Below, in pieces: positions 11,012-21,100 of a stretch of 25,584 nucleotides of DNA (the first letter of the stretch is position 1; each line of letters opens with the position of its first letter). The stretch covers positions 474 to 26,057 of the forward strand of contig JADGJL010000299.1 of the NCBI GenBank assembly GCA_027600665.1, given 5' to 3'. Both the position numbers and the translations under genes were made by a program. The DNA comes from Irineochytrium annulatum (taxonomy: Eukaryota > Chytridiomycota > Chytridiomycetes > Chytridiales > Chytridiaceae). Below the pieces are notes generated by a model. That model worked only from the letters and a program-made list of their open reading frames with translations. It did no database searches and had not been told where the DNA came from.

Positions 11012-12313
11012 GAGCTGGAGCTGGTGATGGTGGAGTTGGATCTGGAGCTGCATTTGTAGCTGACGCTCCTGGGCGTCGAACTGCTGTTGTTGCTGCTGCT
11101 GCTGTTGTTGCTGGTGGTTGAGGTGAACAGGGTTGACGCCGTAGGTGTAGTGTGGGAGGCCGGCGTCCGGGTGACTGAGCTGCATAGAATGCACCTGGGG
11201 CGACTGGACCTGCTGTTGGATCCCCTGCATCTGCATCTGCATCAGCGGCGACGACTGCATCGCTTGCCCGGCATCACCTCCCGAAACCCACGGCTGTTGC
11301 TGATGGTGGTCGAGTCCGACGCTCCCGGCCCGGTCCGGGGACATGGCCCGTCGCAGCTCCTCCTGCATGAGCGACGCCCTCGGTCCGCGCGGGCCAGGGG
11401 ACCCTCTCCGCGTGGGGCCGCCGCCGGTGGATCCCACCACGTCCCGAAGTACGCCCGCGGAGGTCTGCGGCGAGCTCATGAGCGACATATGGCGCGAGAG
11501 GATCTTGCGCGTCGAAGGAGATGAAGGGGGGGTGTTGAGCGAGGACGTAGAGCCCCCAGCGGCGGCGGATGAGGAGGATGAGGCCGAACCTTTCAGAGAC
11601 GCAGATCTCGTGAAGCGCTTCTTCGGGCCCGGGCTGCCGGATCTCGAGGAGCCAAGGATGGCGGTGATGGTCGGCGTGATCTCGGGCGAGGAGGTTGCGG
11701 ATGAGGAGGAGGTGGAGGATGTGGAACCGGTCGCGTTTGGCATGGCGGCCATCGCTGCCGCCTGCTGCTCCTGCTGTTGCCGCACGGCCTCGGCGGCTGC
11801 CGCCGAGGACGTCTTTGAAAGCAGGCAGGCCGGGACGTCGAGCTGGTGCGAGTTCTTAAGATGCTTCTTGAGGTCGTGGGGCCACTTGAACGTGCAGGCG
11901 CACAGGTGGCATGAGTGCGGCTTAACGGGGATGTGGGCCCGACAGTGCGAGACGATGTGGTCGCGCTTCCCGAAGGGCACGGGCCCGTGGGGGCAGTCCA
12001 GCCAGGAGCACGTCAGGGTGAGGTTGCCATTCCGTCGCCGGCCGACGTGGTCCTCGGCTAGGTGGGCGTAAAGCACCTGGTGGTCGTTGAACACCCGGCC
12101 GCAGATGACCGGCTGGCCGTGCGATGACGCGGATGTGGCGGGGGCCACGATCCACTGGCACTCCATCGTCTCCATCTCCGGCTGGGCCGCCGGCTGGGTC
12201 GGTGGCAGCGACGGCGCGAGCGCGCTGATGGCGAGCGGGTGCGTGACGGTGACGGTGGCCGGCTGGGGCCCGCCCAGGTTGAGGTCGAGCTGTGGTGGGA
12301 GCACCATCATCAT
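10370..12313 (-). CDS. PacC/Rim101-like ambient-pH zinc-finger transcription factor
   Basis: Single exon, 647 aa, starting at the first of three consecutive ATGs (12313). Three C2H2 fingers in PacC order: finger 1 C52...C71-H84-H89, finger 2 C102-C107-H123-H127 and finger 3 C135-C138-H151-H156. Diagnostic PacC-type strings are CQW, HVGRRRNGNLTLTC, KRDHIVSHCRAHIPVKPH and DLKKHLKNSH. PacC/Rim101 proteins bind GCCARG sites and control alkaline-pH responses (family knowledge). Odd: finger 1 has 18 residues between its cysteines, and finger 3 reads FKWPHDLKKH where the family usually has FKRPQDLKKH. The rest is Ser/Pro-rich with three Gln-rich tracts encoded by CAG/CAA runs. I find no YPxL/I motif, which binds PalA in ascomycete PacC, so its pH-dependent processing may differ. 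It could alternatively be a paralogue with another role. Confidence 0.85.
10502..10558. repeat. CTG/CAG trinucleotide tract in the PacC-like gene (third poly-Gln)
   Basis: A nearly pure CTG run (CAG on the coding strand) broken by a few ATG triplets encodes Gln with some His near the protein's C-terminus. Such tracts are length-variable by slippage. Confidence 0.85.
10952..11011. repeat. CTG/TTG tract in the PacC-like gene (second poly-Gln)
   Basis: Mixed CTG and TTG triplets (CAG/CAA on the coding strand) encode a Gln-rich run with interspersed His. The mixture of codons suggests selection on the amino acid run, not only DNA slippage (inference). Confidence 0.8.
11081..11113. repeat. CTG/TTG tract in the PacC-like gene (first poly-Gln)
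   Basis: A short run of CTG/TTG triplets on plus encodes about eleven consecutive Gln on minus, the first of three Gln-rich tracts in the protein. Confidence 0.8.
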
Positions 12314-13207
12314 CGTTAACGACGTCGGGATGACGGGATGACGGGATGGTAGGCTTGCTGGCGAAAGCTGAACGAAAAAGGAATGGTCCTGCTTATTAAA
12401 CCGCAAACTGCATTAAGGATGAAATGCCCTTGCCCGCCCGCACCTGCTCCGAAGAGTGGGTAAGTCGGTTCCCGTTAATGAGAAAGCTAAAAAGTTTCCT
12501 TCCAAGCCCGACCAAAACACGACTCCAATCTCTAACATCACACGGTAAAACGCGGTCGCAGGATAAAAAAATATAAGGAAAATTTTGGACGCGTAACGTG
12601 GCACTCCTTGACGCGACTCCTACGCGTCTGCAGCGTCTGCAAGGGTTGGCATCCCACGAAACGCGCCGCCGACCCCCCAAAGCATGCACGTAATTAAGGA
12701 TAAATGTGGGCTTAGGGCTTAAATAATGAAAGTGCCTGCTGCTCGTCGGCCGCCTAAATCGATTACGTGAATGAAGACAGAAAAACCTTATTCATGGCCT
12801 TGACAGCGTCGGCATTATGTGTTGACCATAGATGACCATGGCGTTTCGCAACAGGAGGGTCCTCATACATCATCGATTAAGCCGGCTCGGAAATGTGTAT
12901 TAAAAATACCTCGAGAGGAGTGGCCGGGCTTTACGTACTTACTTTCTGTATAGACACCTGACGAATGTAAGCTCGTGGTCGAATTTTTTTTTTTTGTTTG
13001 TGGAGTCTTGCCCTGATTAAATTTCCACGCCATTGCGAAGGCGGTCAAAGGATTGCTGGCATATAGAGCAGAGAGCTTTGTTTCCAGGCAGCGTTGTAAA
13101 AAGTGGTGCCTTTTAAACAAAAAAGGCCTGGCACGGCTTGTGGATTTGTTTCAGATGAAATCACAATCTAACTTCTACGTTGTCCGCTCCCGTTAACCCG
13201 CATTCCG
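12314..13207. promoter_or_regulatory. Spacer between PAF acetylhydrolase-like and PacC-like genes
   Basis: About 890 bp upstream of the PacC-like ATG and downstream of the acetylhydrolase stop; both genes are on minus. The region contains a 12-T run at 12984-12995 and short frames without domains. I looked for PacC-type GCCARG sites near the start, which would suggest autoregulation, and saw none I could defend. The long leader space is compatible with a regulated gene. Confidence 0.4.
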
Positions 13208-14762
13208 TTACTTCTTTGTTTCCTCCCAACTCACAGGCGAAGCCTTCAAAAGGTACTCCCACGCCTTGTCGCCGCGAACGAACTCTTCAGGATCTTCAAC
13301 ATTCGGCAAAGTCTCCGCAACTGGGTGCCCATCCATCAGCTTCCTTAACCACTTCATTATGACAACGTCGTACGCGTTGAAGATCGCCGAGGGCACCGTT
13401 TTGCCGCCAACCTTCAGGATCTTCATCAATCGCGGCGCGAGCGACGGGAAGTCGGAAATATCCTGATGCCTCGTGCCCTTGATGTAACCAAACTCGTTGT
13501 CGCTGTGGCCCACCGCGTCAAAAAGGGCCTTGAACTGCTCCAGGTTCTCTTTCCAGTGGAAAAATTCGGCCTCGATCGAGAGAATCGGGACGCTAAGCCG
13601 GTTCTCATCCGACGTCGGCGGCGGGACGGCGAACATCCACGGGTCGAGCACGATGCCACCAATGAAGTCCTTCTGGTCCTTGTCCTGCAACGCCCTCAAC
13701 GCCGTGGCGGCGCCGAACGAGTGGCCCGACATGATCACGTGCTCTAAATCGAGCCTCCCCTTCAAATTCGGCATCCCGTCATTCCCGAGCAGGTTCTTGA
13801 ACTCGTCCCCGCGGTTGAGCATCCGCACGAGCTCCATCGCCGCCTTCATCTCCCGAACCCTCTGGGCGACTTGACCCGTTCGAAGCTTCTTTAAAAAATC
13901 GTCCTTATGCTGGCCGGGAGCGAGCATCTCCGGCTTCGGATTGATGTATTCGACGGGTTCGGCATAGTTGTCGTAGGCTGACGTGGATGCGGAGCCGTCC
14001 CGGTGTTCGACCGAGACAACAAGGAACCCGCGAGAGGCGAGCGAGGTCAGGAGCGAGCAATACGTGGTCCGCATTCCTCCAAGTCCGTGACTAGGTTAAC
14101 GATGAGCGATATTCCCTTCACACATGTGGGCGGGTACCTGAATAGTATGACGGGGATCTTAGAACCGGCTTCTTCCAACAGGGGGGCGTCCTTGTAGGCC
14201 TGCATTTTGACGCTCCCAAGCAGCGAGGAGACGACGGTTCTTGTCAAGAAGCGCGGAAAGGACGCAAACCCGCCGTAGCCCTACAGACGCCTCTGTTAGT
14301 TGCGGCGAAAGAAAGTATTTAAGTGCAAGGCAGTACCGTCGCATAGAATTTGGCTGGGCCAGGTATCCACTTCGCATTGTGCTGATGCTTCCCCGGTGTC
14401 GCCGCCGGGTAGAGCAGCGAACAAAGAACGCCATGTTGGAAAACCAATCCGTCTTCGCTCGATCGGGCGACCTCCACATCATGAATGCCGACGGCGGCTT
14501 CCCCGGCGGTTGGCAGGAGTGACAAGGAGCTCGCCTTCTTCTTAGTCGCAGTCGAAGGTCGCTTAGACGGGTGGTCGAGTGAGCCTCGGCTCTCGCCTTT
14601 CATCTTATGCAAGCTGCCAGCGATCGCCGGGGAGGAAGCCGTCCGGGCCAGTCCGTCGGATAAATGTTCGAAGGTCATGGCTTCGGGGAGGTCGATGACT
14701 GTGACGGGGGTCGGCCCCATCGACTCATCCGGTTGCAGCGAGGATGGCTCTGGGTCTGACAT
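13208..14762 (-). CDS. Platelet-activating-factor acetylhydrolase-like phospholipase (PAF-AH II family)
   Basis: Three exons: 14762-14337, 14280-14138 and 14090-13208; 483 aa. The alpha/beta-hydrolase signature is complete: oxyanion-region FSHGLGG (residues 189-195, rebuilt across intron 2), VEHRDGSAS, nucleophile elbow GHSFG with Ser 314, Asp 339 in VLDPWMF, and His 398 in GTRHQDISDF. These are the hallmarks of PAF acetylhydrolases (Pfam PF03403), which release short or oxidised sn-2 acyl groups from phospholipids. There is no signal peptide. The first ~120 residues are Ser/Pro/Thr-rich with Lys-rich patches (TKKKASSLSLL) and look disordered, so a cytosolic or membrane-associated enzyme is likelier than a secreted one (inference). 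The start is the first ATG of the frame; intron 1 restores GYGGFASFPRF. It is divergent from the STAND gene, sharing a ~436-bp promoter region. Confidence 0.88.
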
Positions 14763-15198
14763 TGTGTGCGACAAATCGGCAGCGTTGCCTCAAGCCGCGT
14801 CGGCTAATTCAACAGTGCATCATTAAGCAACCGGCTTGATGGAGAGTGCGTCGGCGTGGGATGATGACGCGACGTTGAATGGACACCGAGGCGAGCCGAC
14901 GGTTCACTTAGGTGACAAGCGTCGATAAAAGAAATTAAAGAGTTAGATGGGTAGGGTTCTTTGCCGGTGAACGCAATACCCCATCCGCCGACTGGGGAGC
15001 AGAAAAAGGCCGTGGAAAGTCCCGCATTGTCCGCTGTCGAAAGCTTCGGATATCGCCGCGTAGCGTGATTTTAAGGATGGAGCAAGTACATTAATGGAGC
15101 GTGTGCAACGACGGTTGTGTCTTTATCGCCGTGTGCCAACAGGGAATCCTCCAACATTCCCATCCCGCAGGCAGGCGAGGAACCTCTGATCAGCGATC
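14763..15198. promoter_or_regulatory. Divergent promoter region between PAF-AH-like and STAND genes
   Basis: Only 436 bp separates the two start codons, so both promoters and 5' UTRs must lie here. I see no coding exon, TATA box or repeat that I can defend. Short frames in this stretch are shadows. Confidence 0.5.
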
Positions 15199-18100
15199 AT
15201 GGGCAACAGCGCATCGACCGCCTCGGGCCAGTGCCTCTACCATGGCTTCGACAGCGCCCCGTCGCGCGATCAGCGTCCCGCCTACACTCAGCTCCTGAAT
15301 GCTGCCGCTGTCGCCAGCTCGTCCCGCCGGACCTTCTACACGGGGCGAGCCGTATCCCTCATGAACGGTCTTCTGGCGTCGTCCTCCGAGTCTGCCGCGG
15401 CAGAGTCCAAAGCCTTGGAGAGCCACACGGACGGATCGAGCGTGTCGGATGATGCTGCCCTTGATTCGGACGAGGAGGCCATGCCGATCCCGAACGGGAT
15501 CTCTCCGGGGACGCCGTTGAGGCACCAATCGGGCGTTGCGCCGATGATGGACTCGGGGCGCACCACAATCCCGCAAGTTCTGAAGGATCAGGCGCGGGAG
15601 ATACTGCGTGGGGATCTGTCGGAAGGGATCATGAGGCTGGCAGATCGTACGAGCGTGAAAGTGTTTTTCAGCAGCAATGCCTCTGGTCGGTGGTTCTGTG
15701 TTCCTGTGGATACCCGTTGCGTGGCGTTGCTGACTTGTATGCTGAAGACACGGAGTGGGAGCGGAACGCGCTGATGATGGACGTCTGGCCATATCTCGCG
15801 AGGTTTTGCAAGGTCCTTGACTTGGACTTTGAGATCTACGATCTGTGGGTTCCGCGGGACGTTGTCCGTTGCTAACGGAATCTTTCAGCAACTTCAATAA
15901 TTTAAATGTCAATATCCATGAAAATAGAGAGCTTTCGGTACGCCATTGGTTATCGAGCGGTATTAATGCTCTTTACCTAGCGATCTGTATCATTAATCGA
16001 AAGTTGCATTGCAACATCGTTGGGTCCAAGTTTTTTTTCTTTCCTTGGTAAGTACGCTTTTATTACGATCATGTTCTGACAGACGATCAGGGGATAAGTA
16101 CAGCACCCCTGCGTTGCCGAGCGTTATACCTGCTTCTGAGTTCACGATGATGGAGGACTATTTAACGAAGAACAACCGCTCGCGCGATGTTCGCGAGCTG
16201 CTGCATGTTTGGTTTGTTCGAGACGACAACGCCGTGCCGCCTGTTTATAACCTGCGGCCCATATCAACCATTATCCCGGCGTTCTGTTCGAAGGCAGCCG
16301 ATCCAGAGACGCAGATGGAGGCGTTTAAGTCTTGGGAGGAGATCCGATACCGGTTGGCGGCCCTCTTGCGAGCCGGATCGCGAGCCCTGGGAACGGAAGC
16401 GACGTCGCAGAACCGATTTGGTCGGTCCTTGATGGAGGAGGAGCTGGCGGTTGCGTACCCGCACAGGACGGGAACTGAAACGGAGCGGTTCTACGGTTTT
16501 CAGTAAGAACGCGCTTCGTGAAGCTTTGATGCTGAATGCTTGGCAGGCGCACGCTATTGGACATCAAGCGGAAGTACGTTGACAACGGCCCTGTTGCGTC
16601 CCGATATCTGGACTTGATCAACAACCAGATTGACAAGGACGCGGTGAATCAGATGGCCGGTCTGCGGAATCGGATCCGGGCGAACCGGTTCTATGCCATC
16701 CCGTGGCGCACCGACAACTTCGGGTTGTCACCCGACTCGGAGAAAAGCCACGGGACATATTTGAAGTCCTTCTGCGACGATGCGACGCGTCTGCTTTCGG
16801 AGGGGATTTTGAAGCACTTTACTTCGCGCCCCTTCACCCGCGATTGGGACCCTTTGGCGGCCGAAATTCTTCGCCATCACCTGGCCGTGAGGGAGGAGTC
16901 CAAGGCGTTTGTGGGAAGAAGCGACGAGCTGGAGAACATACGCGAATTTTTGGACGACAGCTCTGGCTCTGTTTGCGTTCTCTATGGTCCGTTGTGTGTA
17001 TATAGCGTAGTTGTTTTGACACAATGTAGGACCTCCGGGGGTTGGGAAGACAGCTTTAATTTCAAAGACAGCAGAGATGGTGCGGGAAAGCTATCCGACG
17101 TCGACGCTCGTGATACGGTTGATAGGGTCGTCAACTGAGTCCGTCGACAGCCGTTCACTTCTTCGATCGATTTGCGCACAGTTAGCCAGGGTGTATGGTT
17201 ATGCAGCCATGCGTCAGCGGATTGAGGAGGCGTCCTCGAATGCGGCAAACGCTGGAGATGGCTACGCGGACGATACGTTTGACAAATTGCTAGGAGATTT
17301 GGAGAGTTGGCCGCCGACTTCATACGAGGGTCTCAAAGCTGCGTTGCCGCTGGTGTTGAGTCTTGCCACGGATGCGAAGCCGGTTGTTTTGGTATGATGC
17401 TTTGAATGCCAGCTTCGGAATTTAAACTCTTTAAAAGATCATTGATGCATTAGACGAGTTGTCGGATTCTGATGACGCCAGGGACTTAGACTGGCTGCCA
17501 TCGATCTTGCCGCCCAACGTTAAACTGTTGATATCGTCTGCCCCATCTTCCTTATACCAGCCGACATTATCGGCGTTGAAGTCGATTTTTCCGGAAAGCG
17601 AGGACAATCGCTACGTTGAAGTCCCAGTGATGTCCGACGCCGACACTGACGCTCTGGTTTCCAAAGTGCAAGAGCGCAGTTCCCGAAACTTGACTGATGA
17701 CCAGTTATCTGTTTTCCGATCCAAATGCTTAGCCTCCCGGATGCCGCTTTACATTCATTCTGCTTGGACGTTATCGGCTTCAAAGTGGACCAGTGAGGGG
17801 ACAAATTTGGGACTTGCGAAGAAGCTGTTGAGTGCCGAGACGTTGATGGGTTTAGTCGAGGATACGTTGGACCGACTCGAGTCGAAATTAGGAAGAACCT
17901 TCGTCTCACGAGCTCTTGGCTACGTTACAGCGGCGAGGAGGGGCCTTAGCAAAAGCGAGTTGGAAGACGTGCTCAGTTGTGACGAGGACGTGTTGGCGGA
18001 GTTATTTTTTCAGGTACCAATGAGGATGATCATTTACGACTAACGGCTTTTGTAGATGGCAGATCCGCCTGTTCGCCGGGTACCTCCGATCTACTTAGTG

Positions 18101-21100
18101 AGGCTACGAGAGGAGCTTGGCGCCACTATTGTCGAGCGCCAAGTAGATGGCGTAAACGCCTGGTTCTGGTATGCGCCCGATGCTTCCTGTAGCTTAGTAT
18201 TCACAAATATTCCTAGGTCACATGAGCAGTTCCGGCGTTTTGCAGAAGATCGATACCTTTTTAGAGATCGCGCAATTGCGACGCACTCCGCCCTCGCAGA
18301 TTATTGGGAAGGGAAGTGGGCTAGGACCCCTAAGCCCTACATTGACTCCGCAACGGGGCAGACGAAGAGCGTGTTGCGCTACATCATGGACCAATCTCTG
18401 CTTGTATCAGGAAAACCGAATACGCGACGATTAGCTTCGCTTGTGTGGCACCATTTGGAAGCCGGCGTGACTGGGTTCCAAGATGCAGCTCGGACACTGC
18501 AAGATCTGTCACATATCGGGGCTGCCTTGGATGCCGGTCTGCTTTGGGATCTGCTTGCCAGTTACCGTGCTGCCCTATCGCGGGACTCTGCGGAAGGCCT
18601 GTTGCTGCCACAACTCGTAGACTACTACCGATTTCTATTGACGAGCGCATACATTGTTGCATCTGATCCGAGGCAGCTAATCCCCGTTGCTGTAAATCTA
18701 TACCAAGGTTCAGTTGTGGCCGACGATGCGCGAAAATGGATAGCTGCGAACGCTCCAGGGCTATGTTGGGCCGAGTGGGCGAACCGTCCCCTTGCACGAG
18801 GTGAGCCTATCGCGACGCTGAGGGGTTCAGACGGCGGAGAACCAGGCGAACAATTTATTATCACGGGAAGGGACACATTCGGTGAGCTAGTGGCCCTCGT
18901 CGGGCTTCGGATTGTGGACGGCGCTCGAGTGGCGTCAATATACGATACAGCAGAAATCAAAGCAGCGGCAACTGGAGGCGGGACCGCCCGTCTGCTTGCA
19001 AAAGGTGTTCTGCCCGAAGACGAATCGGGAGAAGACGAGGGAAATCCGCTGGTGTGCGCTTTCTCGAGAAGTGGCAACGAGATCGCCATAGCGTCCAGAA
19101 CGATTCTTGTTGTCAGTACTCAAAATCTATCTCAATGCGGGATGGGAACGGACCCGGACCTGCCCGAAGGGGATGTGATCACGGCGATATCGTGGACGAA
19201 AGACGACGGGTGTATCGTGACTGCCTCCGACGGTGCAGAGCCTGGAAGAATAGCGCTTTGGGATGCCGTATCCTTCACGCTGCTGCGTGTAATCAAGGCT
19301 CAATATCCTCGACAACCTATTTCGTCATCGTTTCGAACAATGGGTTTCTGGGACGAATACCGGTCGTTATTTATTCTCCTAGACGTTGACGAGCTGGCGG
19401 CAGACGCAGAATCCGGGCTGTTTTTGCAGTATATTCCTAGCGTCCCCCACTCAGATCCTCCTCCGGACGGCCCGTCTAGATTCGCGTTAGCGCATCGGTC
19501 GCCATTGGTCTTAATAGCTGCCGACGACGGAAGGGGCTATATCCTAATTGACTTTAAAGCAAAAAGGCCGATTGCGAGATTGCCGATGGATGTCGATAAG
19601 GTGCGGCAAGTCGTTCTTTCGCACGACGGCCAAAAGGTTGCTATTGTTCCGAACGACTCGAAGGTTATCTCTATCTTCGGGTTGCAGGCGAGGGACAATT
19701 CCAGCGGGCAAAATGACACTACGTCCTTTTTACTCTTAGGAACTGTACTTGGCCTGGATATGACGACATACCCTGACTCTACGTGCTCCTGTCTCTTCTC
19801 GAGATCCGGCAATACCGTTATTACTGACGGTGCGGGCTTTAGCGCTAGAGTTTGGGATATGCAAGAGCTTGGAGATCATTCAACACTGCGATTCCACTCC
19901 GTCCTTCCGAATATACAGCAGGGGCTAGCCCCCATACACAGCGCGTCGCTAAGTCATCCGACGGGTTGGGCAATTACGGAAGGCCCACTCGAAGTATCTC
20001 TTGCAAATGCGTCGGGAAGGTCACGAGTAAGAAGCTATCGTGTGGCGTCTGGTGCCCTTCGCCGAAGACAAAGGAAGCGGAAAGATATTATTTTGGGTAT
20101 CGCGTCGCATCCGACAAAGCCTCTGATGGCCGCCGTAACCGACTCAGGGAACGTCACCTTGATTGCCGCAGATAGAATGCCGGATGAACCGGGCACTTGG
20201 GTTGGCTCGCTTTGGACGTCTGCTTTCGGGAAGGCGAAATTAGAGGACGATAAAGTGATGACGTTTAATGCGAGAGAGGCTGGCACTCAAGCGGGTACAA
20301 CATGTATTACGTTCCTGCCGTCTGCCGGTGCGCCACTCACACCCCAGACGACGACGGCTCCGACCGAATCGCTGCTCTTTGCAACTGGGCATGAAGATGG
20401 TTCCGTATCTGTATGGGAGTGGAACGCGACAATTGATCCACTAGATCTGTCGCCTGCAGTAACTCTGCGTTTGAACGCGGGAAGAATCACGTCCCTGGTA
20501 GCATCCGAATTAGTTCCGCCGAAAAGCAGCAACCGGTATATGGCCATCACTGTAGATGATACAGCTGTTCTGCTCTGGAACGGTGTTAACGACGATCCGG
20601 AGTCAGCATTAGTTCTGGTTCCGCCTTTAGATACGACTGAAGAGGATCAATTGTCAAATATATCCCAATCACGGGTTAGCGTGTTCGCTAAGCAACAGGG
20701 CGGTGAATGGAACCTGAACCGTCCTTGTGCGGTAGCCTTCTCTCGCACTAAGGAACTCGTTCTCGCGGCTGGATCGGTCGCAGGAACGATTGCGATATGG
20801 AATATCGAGAACAAAGCCCGCGTGATTTTGATGACGCCGTCTAGCGTCGAGCAGAAGCCGGCGCCAATCATGGCCATTGCATGGGCGGCGGATGATGCAG
20901 CGTTGGTGTCCGCATCTGAGGACAAGCGAATAAGTATCCATAACACGGTCACTGGCGACTTAGTGTGGGTTCACTCTTTGTGGATGGTTGTCCCCAGGTT
21001 GAACGTCGCGGCGTTTACCTCGGGTGCTAGGCAGCTTGCGATCGTTGATCATGATGGTGAATTAACTATAATTCGGCTGAACGGCGACTGGCCTTCTGCC

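Noticed and set aside
10502..11113. CRISPR-like or regulatory repeat array
   Set aside because: The repeats are CTG/TTG triplets encoding poly-Gln inside a clear coding frame, with no spacers.
11343..12071. 242-codon open frame on plus
   Set aside because: Antisense to the PacC-like zinc-finger exon, which is clearly coding; no independent support.
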